NCBI GenBank assembly: GCA_963809205.1
Contig: CAWEIS010000004.1
Span: 310,001 to 374,000 of the forward strand
DNA from: DATLLN01 sp963809205
Lineage (GTDB): Bacteria > Actinomycetota > Thermoleophilia > Gaiellales > JAICJC01
Direction: 5' to 3'
DNA: 64,000 nt
Made by a program: the position numbers and the translations under genes. Shown in pieces: positions 10,366 through 18,256 of the stretch. Numbering within the stretch: position 1 is the stretch's first letter; each line of letters begins with the position of its first letter. The notes beneath the pieces were generated by a model. It saw nothing but the letters and a program-made list of their open reading frames with translations, did no database searches and was not told the origin of the DNA.

Positions 10366-11745
10366 CTACAGCCGCTCGAATCCCCGGAGCTTCTCCCAGT
10401 CGGTGACCGCAGCCTCGAACGTGCGGAGCTCCGTGCGGGCGTAGTGCAGGTAGTGGTCGACGACATCGGTGCCGAACGCCTCGCGGGCGATCGCCGACTC
10501 CTCCAGCAGCGCGATCGCCTCGCCCAGCGACGAGGGCACGCGTTGCGCGTCGCCGGCGTCGTAGGCGTTGCCCTTGAACTCTGGCTCCAGCGCCAGCTCG
10601 TTGTCGATCCCGTGCAGGCCGGCAGCGATCACCGCCGCGAACGCCAGGTACGGGTTGACGTCGGCGCCGGCCAGCCGGTTCTCCAGCCGCAAGCTCTGCC
10701 CATGCCCGACCACGCGGAACGCGCATGTCCGGTTGTCGGTGCCCCAGACCAGCGCGGTGGGCGCGAACGAACCCCAAGCGAACCGCTTGTACGAGTTGAC
10801 GTTGGGCGCGAACAGGTAGCTCAGCTCGCGCGTCGCGGCCAGCTGCCCGGCCAGGAAGTGGCCGAACATGGGGCTGAAGCCGTGGCCGTCGGCGGCCGGG
10901 AACAGGCTGCCGCCACCGTCCCAGAACGAGCAGTGGATGTGGCACGAGTTCCCCTCGCGCTCGTTGTACTTGGCCATGAACGTCAGCGCGTGTCCGTGCT
11001 GCCAGGCGATCTCCTTGGCGCCGTTCTTGTAGATCGAGTGGTTGTCCGCCATCGAGAGGGCGTCGGAGAAGCGGAAGTTGACCTCGTGCTGGCCGAAGTT
11101 GCACTCGCCCTTGGAGTCCTCGACGCTGATGCCGGCGGCGGCCATCCCCAGCCGGATCGGCCGGATCACGTCCTCGACGACGGTGGTACCGAAGATCGAG
11201 TAGTCGACGTTGTAGGGGTTGGCCGGGACGAGGTCGTGGTACCGCTTCTCGCGCGCCGCGTCGTAGCTGTCGCGGAACAGGATGAACTCCAGCTCCGAGC
11301 CGATGTTCGCCGTCCACCCGCGCTCGGCCAGCCGCTCCAGCTGGCGGCGCAGGATCTGGCGGGGCGAGGCGGCGACCGGCCGCCTGTCCTGCCACTCGAG
11401 GTCGGCGACGACCATCGCCGTCCGCTCGAGCCAGGGCACGCGGCGCAGCGTGGCCATGTCCGGCTTGAAGACGAAGTCGCCGTACCCGGTGTCCCACGAC
11501 GCCATCTCGAACCCCTGCACGGGGTTCATGTCGACGTCGACGGTCAGCAGGTAGTAGCAGCCCTCCGCTCCGTGCTTCTCGATCTCCTCGACGAAAAAGG
11601 GCGCGTGGAGGCGTTTGCCCATCAGCCGTCCCTGCATGTCGGTCATCACCAGCAGCACGGTGTCGACCGCCCCAGATTCGACCTCGCTGCGCAGCTCGTC
11701 AGATGTCACGGCACTCGCCCCTTCGGTCGTGGATCGGCCATTCAT
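10366..11745 (-). CDS. Glutamine synthetase-family gamma-glutamyl ligase (PuuA/GlnA4-like)
   Basis: A 459-residue enzyme of the glutamine synthetase fold, ATP- and Mg-dependent, ligating glutamate to an amine. Seen: TDMQGRLMGKRL in the beta-grasp domain, IGSELEFILF and GECNFGQHEVNFRF (metal ligands), CHIHCSFWD (ATP/metal histidine), NSYKRFAWG, and ENRLAGADVNPYLAFA (glutamate-binding Arg). It lacks the adenylylation-site context of GlnA I, and PuuA/GlnA4-type paralogues act on putrescine, ethanolamine or other amines. The neighbouring divergent gamma-glutamyl hydrolase supports amine catabolism. Start ATG 11745 follows AGGAG. Only 14 bp separate it from the divergent start codon at 11760. Confidence 0.8.
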   Translation of the reverse strand: MNGRSTTEGASAVTSDELRSEVESGAVDTVLLVMTDMQGRLMGKRLHAPFFVEEIEKHGAEGCYYLLTVDVDMNPVQGFEMASWDTGYGDFVFKPDMATLRRVPWLERTAMVVADLEWQDRRPVAASPRQILRRQLERLAERGWTANIGSELEFILFRDSYDAAREKRYHDLVPANPYNVDYSIFGTTVVEDVIRPIRLGMAAAGISVEDSKGECNFGQHEVNFRFSDALSMADNHSIYKNGAKEIAWQHGHALTFMAKYNEREGNSCHIHCSFWDGGGSLFPAADGHGFSPMFGHFLAGQLAATRELSYLFAPNVNSYKRFAWGSFAPTALVWGTDNRTCAFRVVGHGQSLRLENRLAGADVNPYLAFAAVIAAGLHGIDNELALEPEFKGNAYDAGDAQRVPSSLGEAIALLEESAIAREAFGTDVVDHYLHYARTELRTFEAAVTDWEKLRGFERL

Positions 11746-11759
11746 ATACTCCTGGTGCC

Positions 11760-12492
11760 ATGGATCGCAACCGGCCGCTGATCGGCATCTGCGCGTACGA
11801 GGTGCCCGCCGCCTTCTCGCACTGGCGCGACGTGACCAGCGTGATGATCCCGTCCGGGTACACGCGGTCGGTGCATGACGCCGGCGGCCTCCCGCTGGTG
11901 CTGCCGCCCTTCGAGGACAACACCGAGCTCCTCGATCTGCTCGATGGCCTGGTCTTCAGCGGGGGTCCCGACATCGGCCCCGACGCGTACGGCGCCGCGC
12001 CGCATGTGGAGACGACGCCGGTGTGGCCGCACCGCGATCGCGCCGAGATCGCGATGATGCGCGCGGCGCTCGACCGGCGGGTGCCGGTGCTCGGCATCTG
12101 CCGCGGTATGCAGCTGCTCAACGTCGTCTGCGGAGGCACGCTCCAACAGCATCTCCCCGACGTCCTCGATGATGCGTCGCCCCACAAGGCGGCGCCGGGG
12201 ACGTTCGCTCGGCATGCGGTCGAGATCCAGCCGGGCACACGGCTCCGGTCGATCCTCGAAGCAGGCGCCCGGCGCGCACTCGTGCCATCACCAGGCGCCG
12301 GAGCGGATCGGCGATGGGCTGACCGTCTCGGCTCGCGCCGTCGACGGTGTGGTCGAGGGGCTCGAGCTCGGGGAGCACCCGTTCGCGGTCGGGGTGCTGT
12401 GGCATCCCGAGGAGGATCCGGCGGACGGCGCAGCCCTGTTCCGCGCCCTGGTCGAGGCCGCGGACGAGTACCGGCTGTCTCGGGCGGCGTAG
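11760..12492 (+). CDS. Class I glutamine amidotransferase-like gamma-glutamyl hydrolase (PuuD-like)
   Basis: A peptidase C26/PuuD-like hydrolase of about 243 residues that would release glutamate from a gamma-glutamylated intermediate such as gamma-glutamyl-GABA. It shows GLVFSGGPDIGPDAYG, the nucleophile elbow LGICRGMQLLN (Cys), HSCHHQAPERIG and the catalytic His/Glu in WHPEEDP. A one-base insertion at about 12270 (gcc[c]ggc) splits it; the second half is in frame +1. The ATG at 11760 is preceded by TATACT (11745-11750), 9 nt upstream, giving a near-leaderless mRNA. It is divergent from the ligase and convergent with the response regulator, with one base between stops. Confidence 0.83.
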
Positions 12493-12493
12493 C

Positions 12494-12865
12494 TCAGGTC
12501 CGATCGGCGGCGCGGATCGCCTCGATCAGCTCGTCGAGGCCCACGCCCTTCTTCAGGCAGTTGGTCGCGCCGGCTGCGAGCGCCGCTTCGATCATCTGCG
12601 GCTCGTCGTAGGCTGAGAGGACAACGACCGGCATCGCCCAGTCGGCCGCTGCGATCTGCTCGGTCGCCTCGATGCCGTCGACATTGGGCATCCGCATGTC
12701 CATGACGACGACGTGCGGTCGCGTCTCCTCGGCGAGCGCGATCGCTTCGGCGCCATCGCTCGCCTCGGCGACAACAGTCATGCCCGCTTCCGCGAGCGCA
12801 TCGCGGAGGACGCCGCGGAGCAGGGCATTGTCCTCCGCAATCAGGATCCGGATCGGATCGTGCAC
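12494..12865 (-). CDS. Stand-alone response regulator receiver (CheY-like)
   Basis: A 123-residue receiver domain with no output domain. It has the acidic pocket in LIAEDNALLR, the phospho-acceptor Asp in VVVMDMRMPNVDG (about residue 54), VVLSAYDE for the switch threonine/serine, and the conserved lysine in CLKKGVG. It could relay phosphate from a kinase or work as a scaffold. Start GTG 12865 has TAATCT (12879-12874) 8 nt upstream. It does not overlap the PfkB-kinase-regulator operon upstream (79 bp gap), so it may be separately expressed, but all four genes point the same way. Confidence 0.85.
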   Translation of the reverse strand: MHDPIRILIAEDNALLRGVLRDALAEAGMTVVAEASDGAEAIALAEETRPHVVVMDMRMPNVDGIEATEQIAAADWAMPVVVLSAYDEPQMIEAALAAGATNCLKKGVGLDELIEAIRAADRT

Positions 12866-12944
12866 TTGGTTACAGATTACGCTGATTCACGGCCGGACAC
12901 CACCCGCGCCCGGCGTCCGCAGGATGTCCGATTCGGCACTCCGG

Positions 12945-13682
12945 CTAGGCCGTATACAGGCGCTCGACGCGCTCGACGGCGAACCGGATCGCCTCCTCCG
13001 GCTCGCCGCCGCGGGTGCGGGCCAGGCTGTAGAACGCCGCCAGCGAGTCACCTGCGCCGGTCGGATCGGAGAAGGTGTCTCCCGACGCGGAAACATCAAC
13101 CTCGCGCTCAGGCAGGATCAGCAGCGCGCCCTGCGGACCGCGGGAGAACAGCGCCTCGGGAACGCCCAGCCGGCGTACGTGCTCGGGGGTGTCGCCTCCC
13201 ACGGCAGCTCGCGCCTCGGCGGCATTCAGCTTGACCGCGTCCACCGGCCCGATTGCCTCAATAGGAAACGGTCGCAGCTCGACCGGCCCCGGGCGGTTGC
13301 CGCGGGCGAGCCCCTGGACGTCGAGCAGCATGCGGTGCCCGCGCTCGGCGAGCAGGGCGATCGTGCCCGCCGGGAAGTCGTCGGCCGTCTGGCCGCCGAG
13401 CAACACCCACGAGCAGCCGTCGAACCGGTCGAGCCGCTCGGCGAGCCATCCCGGCTCGGCGGGCTCCGCGACCCGGTCGATCGCCTGGACGGTGCCCTCC
13501 GCGGTGTGGCGGAGCCGCGACACGACGAGCCCAGGATTCTCGATCACGACCGGCTCGGCGCCGGCGAACCGCAGCGCCCGCGCTGCGTACAGCGTGGTGC
13601 CGCCGGGCCGCCGCACCGGCTCCTGCCCGGGGAGCTCGACGATGTCGATGGTGCCCGGCCCGAGGACGCCGACCCGGGTCAC
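12945..13682 (-). CDS. PfkB-family carbohydrate/nucleoside kinase
   Basis: A 245-residue ribokinase-fold kinase, shorter than the usual 300 or so. The N-terminus begins VGVLGPGTIDIVELPG, followed by the substrate-side glycines in RRPGGTTLYAARAL. The signature 2 block DPTGAGDSLAAFYSL carries the catalytic Asp and anion hole. The lid seems reduced. Its GTG start overlaps the histidine kinase stop (GTGA), so it is translated from the two-component operon, an odd partner for a sugar kinase. Substrate cannot be read from sequence. Confidence 0.78.
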   Translation of the reverse strand: MTRVGVLGPGTIDIVELPGQEPVRRPGGTTLYAARALRFAGAEPVVIENPGLVVSRLRHTAEGTVQAIDRVAEPAEPGWLAERLDRFDGCSWVLLGGQTADDFPAGTIALLAERGHRMLLDVQGLARGNRPGPVELRPFPIEAIGPVDAVKLNAAEARAAVGGDTPEHVRRLGVPEALFSRGPQGALLILPEREVDVSASGDTFSDPTGAGDSLAAFYSLARTRGGEPEEAIRFAVERVERLYTA

Positions 13683-14548
13683 GGTGCGCGCACCACCACA
13701 AGCTCCCCGCCGGCGGTGCGGGTCATCTCCAGCGTGCCCCTGATCCGCGCGGCGCGCGCCCGCAGCAGTTCCGTGCGGAGGTCGGCCGCGGGCAGTCTGG
13801 ACAGGGTGCTGTCCGACTCGACCGTCAGCTCGACGCCGCCGCCGTCGCCCTGCAGCGAGATGCGCATCGAGCGCGCGCCGGCCGCCGCCGCGCCGACCGC
13901 GGCGTCGCGGGCGAGGCCGTAGAGCGCCGCGTCGCGTGTGGCGTCGGCATGCCACTCCCCTTCGGGTCGCTGGAGGCGCACCGCCGCACCGTACTGATCC
14001 TGCACCATCTCCTGCAGCGCCTCCAGCGCCGGCAGCAGCCCCCGCTGCTCAAGCACCACCGGGTGCAGCTGGCGCGTCGTCTCACGCAGCTCGTCGGAGG
14101 CCTCGCCCGCGTGCTCCTCCAGGCGGCGCAGGGCCTCCGACGCGCGCTGGTCGTCGCCCTCGCGTACGGCGTGGGCGACGGCGTCCGCCATCAGCCGGAT
14201 CGCCGCCAGCAGCTGCTGAGGGCCGTCATGCAGCTCGTGCGCGACCTGCTCGCGCTGGTCGTCGAGCATCCGCAGCATCGAGTCGAACAGCTCCGCATCG
14301 CGCCGGCGGCGGACGCCGGCAGCTTCCTGCGTGCGCCGCGACCGCCGTAGCGACGTGATCGCGAGCGCGATCGCCGTGGCACCGACGGCGGCGGCGATGG
14401 CGAACAACGCGATGTCCGCCGAGCGGCTGTCGACGATCAGGTCGGCGATGGTCGCGGCGACCAGCATGACGACCAGAACGCCGAGCCCCACCGGGAACAG
14501 CCAGAGGCGGTCGACATCCCCCTCGGGGGCGTCAGTCGATGAGGGCAT
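13679..14548 (-). CDS. NarL-type membrane sensor histidine kinase with degenerate ATPase domain
   Basis: A 289-residue HisKA_3 kinase with two N-terminal transmembrane helices (about residues 16-40 and 46-66), then the dimerisation/phospho-acceptor motif AHELHDGPQQLLAA (His about 103). The ATP-binding region is worn: the usual N-box (EALTNxxKHA type) reads RDAAVGAAAAGARS with no Asn, and no DNGxG loop follows. It may therefore be a phosphatase, a pseudo-kinase, or depend on another kinase. It overlaps the upstream NarL-type regulator by 17 bp and the downstream PfkB gene by 4, so all three are coupled. Confidence 0.78.
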   Translation of the reverse strand: MPSSTDAPEGDVDRLWLFPVGLGVLVVMLVAATIADLIVDSRSADIALFAIAAAVGATAIALAITSLRRSRRTQEAAGVRRRRDAELFDSMLRMLDDQREQVAHELHDGPQQLLAAIRLMADAVAHAVREGDDQRASEALRRLEEHAGEASDELRETTRQLHPVVLEQRGLLPALEALQEMVQDQYGAAVRLQRPEGEWHADATRDAALYGLARDAAVGAAAAGARSMRISLQGDGGGVELTVESDSTLSRLPAADLRTELLRARAARIRGTLEMTRTAGGELVVVRAP

Positions 14549-15212
14549 AGCGGAGCGCGAGGGCGACGGCCTGCGTGCGGGTGTCGGCCTCGAGCTTCGA
14601 CATCGCGTTCCGGACGTGAGTCCTCACCGTCTCCGGACTGATGAACAGCCGCGCGGCGATCTCCGGGTTCGAATGCCCGTTGGCCAGCAGGCCGAGGATC
14701 TCGCGTTCCCGCGTCGACAGCGCCGGGATCCGCTCGGTCGCCTTCGGCGAGACCAGCTCGGAGGCGAGGGTGGGGTCGACGTAGGCGCCGCCCTCAGCCA
14801 CGCGCTTGACGGCGCGGACGATGTCGTCGGGGGGTGCGTCCTTGAGCACGTAGCCGCGCGCGCCGCAGTCCAGCCCCTCGGCCAGCAGGCCGCGCTCCGC
14901 GTGCGCCGTGTACAGGATCACCGCCATGTCGGGATGCGTGGCCGTGATCCGGCGAGTGGCCTCGAATCCGTCCATCCCCCGCATGCGGACGTCCATCAGC
15001 ACGACGTCGGGCCGGCGCTTGTCCGCCATCGTCACGGCGGCGTCACCGCTCGCACACTCTCCGATCACGGAGATCTCGCGATCGCGGGCGAGGATCATCT
15101 TCACGCCCTCCCGGATCGCCGCGTGATCGTCGACCACCATGCAGCGCACCTGTCCGCTGGCTCGTTCTCCATGTCGTTCGGCCTCATGAGTGGAGCTCAT
15201 GTCGGGCGCCAC
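14532..15212 (-). CDS. NarL/FixJ-family response regulator with LuxR HTH
   Basis: A 226-residue two-domain regulator. The receiver has CMVVDDHAAIREG, phospho-acceptor Asp in VVLMDVRMRGMDG (about residue 71) and YVLKDAPPDD with the conserved Lys. The C-terminal LuxR HTH reads LSTREREILGLLANGHSNPE followed by IAARLFISPETVRTHVRNAM. It should bind DNA as a dimer when phosphorylated by the kinase encoded directly downstream. The true start may be the GTG at 15212 or an ATG at 15200; no strong ribosome site decides. It is divergent from the CDF transporter gene. Confidence 0.88.
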   Translation of the reverse strand: MAPDMSSTHEAERHGERASGQVRCMVVDDHAAIREGVKMILARDREISVIGECASGDAAVTMADKRRPDVVLMDVRMRGMDGFEATRRITATHPDMAVILYTAHAERGLLAEGLDCGARGYVLKDAPPDDIVRAVKRVAEGGAYVDPTLASELVSPKATERIPALSTREREILGLLANGHSNPEIAARLFISPETVRTHVRNAMSKLEADTRTQAVALALRYALID

Positions 15213-15266
15213 CTTGTCGTAGCCAGAGGGAAACGGATGGAAAGAGCCTCGCGTACAATCGCGAGT

Positions 15267-16613
15267 ATGTCAAACGCGCGGCGGACAGCGCTGATGTCGC
15301 TCGCCGCCGCCCTGCTCCTTGCAGCCGCCAAGCTCGTGGTAGGCCTGACGACCGGCAGCCTGGGCGTGCTCGCGGAGGCCGTTCACTCGGCGCTGGACGC
15401 GGCGGCGGCGGTGCTCACCCTGTATGCGGTGGGCGTCGCCGAGCGACCACCGGACGCAGCCCACCAGTATGGTCATGGCAAAGCCCAGCACCTGGCCGCA
15501 CTGTTCGAGGCGCTGTTGTTGTCTGCCGCAGCGCTCTGGATCGCCACCGAGGCCGTCAGCCGGCTGCGGTCGGGAAGCCACGACGTCGATCCCACCTGGT
15601 ACGCATTCGCGCTGATGGGCGGCGTCCTGGTGGTCGACGCGGCGCGGACGACGGTGTCGCTGCGCGAGGGACGGCGCGGCCGGAACGCGGCGCTGATCGC
15701 CAACGCCTACCACTTCGCCTCGGACTTCGCCGGCACCGTGGCGGTGCTGATCGGCCTCGTGCTGGTGTCCGCGGGCGTCGACGGCGGCGACGCCTGGGCC
15801 GCGCTGTTCGTCGCGGTGCTCGTGCTGGTGGCCGCCGTGCGGCTGGGCGTCGGCAACGTCCACGTGCTGATGGACCGGGCGCCGATCGGCCTGGCGGGCG
15901 AGATCGAACGGGCCGTGCGCGGAGTGCAGGGCGTGCGCGAGGTGCGCGCCGTGCGGGTGCGCGAGGCGGGGGGCGAGAGCTTCGCCGACGTGACGATCGG
16001 CGTGTCCCGGCTGGAGGGGCTGGAGCGCAGCCACGAGACCATGGACCGGGTGGAGCAGGCCGTGCGCGACCGCGTCGGGCCCGCCCAGGTGACCGTGCAC
16101 GTCGAGCCGACCGCCAGCCGCGAACGGCCGACCGAGCGGGTCGCGGCCGCGGCGCTGCGCGTCCCGGGCGTGGTCGAGACCCACAACATCAACGTGCTGG
16201 AGGGGCCCGAGGGCCGGGCCGTCACCCTGCACGCGCGGCTGGGCGCGAACTTCACGATGGCGCAGGTGGCGCCGGTGCTGGCCCGGCTGAAGCAGGAGAT
16301 CGGCCAGGAGTTCGGCGTCGCGCGGGTGTACGTCCACGTCGAGCCGTTCCATCCCGAGGCCCAGCCGGCGCGCGACGTCAGCGCGGACGAGCCGGAGCTG
16401 ACGGCTCGGGCTCGCGAGGCGGTGCGGTCGGTGACCGGTGGCGATCCCGAGGTGGTGGTCTACCGCCAGGGCGATCGCCTGCTGGTCGTGACCTCGGTGC
16501 GCGGTGACCCCTCGGCGTCGGTGTCCGGCGGCCACACCGTGGCGAGCCGGGTCGAAGACGCCGTCCGCGACGCCCTGGAGGGCGTCGCGGACGTCATCGT
16601 CGAAGTGGTCTAG
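15267..16613 (+). CDS. Cation diffusion facilitator with two C-terminal dimerisation domains
   Basis: A 448-residue CDF-family divalent metal:proton exporter. Six helices occupy residues 8-205; the metal-site motifs are AEAVHSALDAAA in helix 2 and ANAYHFASDFAG in helix 5 (HxxxD in both). The cytosolic part is double the normal length: two ferredoxin-like ZT-dimer modules (ending VTVHVEP and VYVHVEPF) and then a third, weaker ERRS-like extension to the C-terminus. The ATG at 15267 follows TACAAT (15254-15259) by 7 nt, favouring it over an in-frame ATG at 15237. Metal not predictable; Zn, Fe or Mn are possible. Confidence 0.85.
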   Translation: MSNARRTALMSLAAALLLAAAKLVVGLTTGSLGVLAEAVHSALDAAAAVLTLYAVGVAERPPDAAHQYGHGKAQHLAALFEALLLSAAALWIATEAVSRLRSGSHDVDPTWYAFALMGGVLVVDAARTTVSLREGRRGRNAALIANAYHFASDFAGTVAVLIGLVLVSAGVDGGDAWAALFVAVLVLVAAVRLGVGNVHVLMDRAPIGLAGEIERAVRGVQGVREVRAVRVREAGGESFADVTIGVSRLEGLERSHETMDRVEQAVRDRVGPAQVTVHVEPTASRERPTERVAAAALRVPGVVETHNINVLEGPEGRAVTLHARLGANFTMAQVAPVLARLKQEIGQEFGVARVYVHVEPFHPEAQPARDVSADEPELTARAREAVRSVTGGDPEVVVYRQGDRLLVVTSVRGDPSASVSGGHTVASRVEDAVRDALEGVADVIVEVV

Positions 16614-16623
16614 CTGATCGCGA

Positions 16624-17791
16624 TCAGTGCGCGGCCAGGGTGACCGTGACCGTGCGGGTCTGCCCGTCGTGGAAGACCTCGAGCGTGACGGTGTCGCCGG
16701 GCTGCTTCTGCGAGATCGTGTCGGCGAGCACGGAGAAGTCCTTGATCTCCTTGCCGTCGATCTTGGTGATCACGTCGCCGCCCAGCGTGTAGGTCACACC
16801 GGCGATCGTCGCCTGGGTGTTGCCGCCCTGCAGGCCGGCCTTCGCGGCGGGCGAGCCGGGCTCGACCTTGGCGACCAGGACGCCGAAGCTGACGTCGATG
16901 TTCAGCGCCTTGGCGATGTCCGGGGTGAGGGGCGTGCCCTCGACGCCGATGTAGGTGTGCTCGGCCTTGCCGCTGTCGATGATCTGCTGGCCGACCTGCT
17001 TGGCGGTGTTGATCGGGATCGCGAAGCCGATGCCGATGTTGCCGCTCTCGAGGGTTGTTCTGGTCGTCCGACAGGATCTGGCTGGTGATGCCGATCACCT
17101 GGCCCTGCGAGTTCAGCAGCGGGCCGCCCGAGTTGCCGTGGTTGATCGCGGCGTCGGTCTGGATCGCGCCGAAGATGCTGACGCCGGGCTGCAGCGACTG
17201 GATCTGGCGGTCGATCGCCGAGACGATGCCGCTGGTCACCGTGCGGGTCTCGCCGAGCGGGTTGCCGATCGCCACGACCGGGTCGCCGACGCGCACGTCG
17301 TTGGAGTTGGCCAGTGGCAGGACGCGCAGCGCGGAGCTGGGGACGTCCACCTTGAGCACGGCGACGTCGGTGCTCTTGTCGAGCCCGACGACCTGCGCCG
17401 GGTAGTTGTCGCCGTTGGAGAAGCCGACCTCGACCTTGGAGGCGTCGAGGACGACGTGGGCGTTGGTCAGGATGTGGCCCTCCTGGTCGATCACGAAGCC
17501 GGAGCCGAGAGCCTGCGACTGCTGCTGCTGGGGAGCCCCGAAGGGGTTCTGCTGGGTGGTCGTCACCGTGGAGCGCACGACGACGACGCCCGGCGCGCTG
17601 CGCCGGTAGATCTCGTTCACCGAGAGTCCGGTGGACGGCTGCTGCGAGGTGTTCTGAGCCACGGGCGCGGACACCTGTCGAACGATCGTCTTGGTGGGCG
17701 ACTGGTTCGAGGAGACCGCATAGGCGGTGCCGCCACTGACCAGCGCTGTGGCGACGATCAGGCCACCGGTGCGAAGCAGGGATCTGTTCAT
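16624..17791 (-). CDS. HtrA/DegP-like membrane-anchored serine protease with PDZ domain
   Basis: A trypsin-fold quality-control protease with an N-terminal membrane anchor (LIVATALVSGGTAYAVS) and extracytoplasmic catalytic domain. The triad is visible: His in LTNAHVVLD (about 109), Asp in STDVAVLKVD (about 140), Ser in INHGNSGGPLLN (about 219). A C-terminal PDZ domain includes GVLVAKVEPGSPAAKAGLQG. A one-base insertion at 17053 shifts the frame just before GNIGIGFAIPI; without it the reading is continuous to VTVTLAAH and a stop at 16624. It is convergent with the CDF gene. The 12-bp palindrome TGATCGCGATCA covers its stop codon. Confidence 0.9.
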
Positions 17792-17801
17792 GGGCTGTGT
17801 T

Positions 17802-18236
17802 CTATGGCCGCCGAATTGACGCGTCGTTGAGCCGGTTAGCGTTCGATGAGAGGCGTCCGTCGAGCTGTGCGCCGAGCAGCGCGAGAATCGCGACGACCGC
17901 GAGCGCCGCAACGTGCTCCGCCGTCACTTGCAGCGCGTCGCTCATGCCGTCGCGCCACACCCACGCCAGGTCGAGCAGCACGGCGATCGATCCGGAGATC
18001 GCGATCGCGTCGCCGATCGGCGAACACGACCCGTCCGCCAGCCAGCGGGCCACTCGGCCCAGCCACAGCGTGACTGCCAGGATCACCGCCAGTGCGATGC
18101 CGTGGTCGAACGCGATCCGCCGCCGCTCCTCGAACCCGTCGGCGCCGTTCCAGACCAGGGCCAGATGCGCCAGCACGACCAGCCCGGCGCAGGCTGCGCC
18201 GGTGGCGGTCATCGTCCGCAGGGATGCCGGCGACAT
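17802..18236 (-). CDS. Hypothetical membrane protein, four helices
   Basis: Not recognised. A 144-residue protein with about four hydrophobic helices (near residues 10-28, 46-60, 75-92 and 108-124), short charged loops and a basic C-terminal tail. It lies 10 bp upstream of the htrA-like gene on the same strand, so the two could share a transcript. It is divergent from the diacylglycerol kinase-like gene with 20 bp between start codons. No motif gives a function. Confidence 0.6.
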   Translation of the reverse strand: MSPASLRTMTATGAACAGLVVLAHLALVWNGADGFEERRRIAFDHGIALAVILAVTLWLGRVARWLADGSCSPIGDAIAISGSIAVLLDLAWVWRDGMSDALQVTAEHVAALAVVAILALLGAQLDGRLSSNANRLNDASIRRP

Positions 18237-18256
18237 GCCGGTATGGTATCCGGCTC

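Noticed and set aside
16615..16626. The palindrome TGATCGCGATCA as an operator
   Set aside because: It spans the htrA stop codon between convergent genes, far from any start, and GATCGC-type words are common in this sequence.
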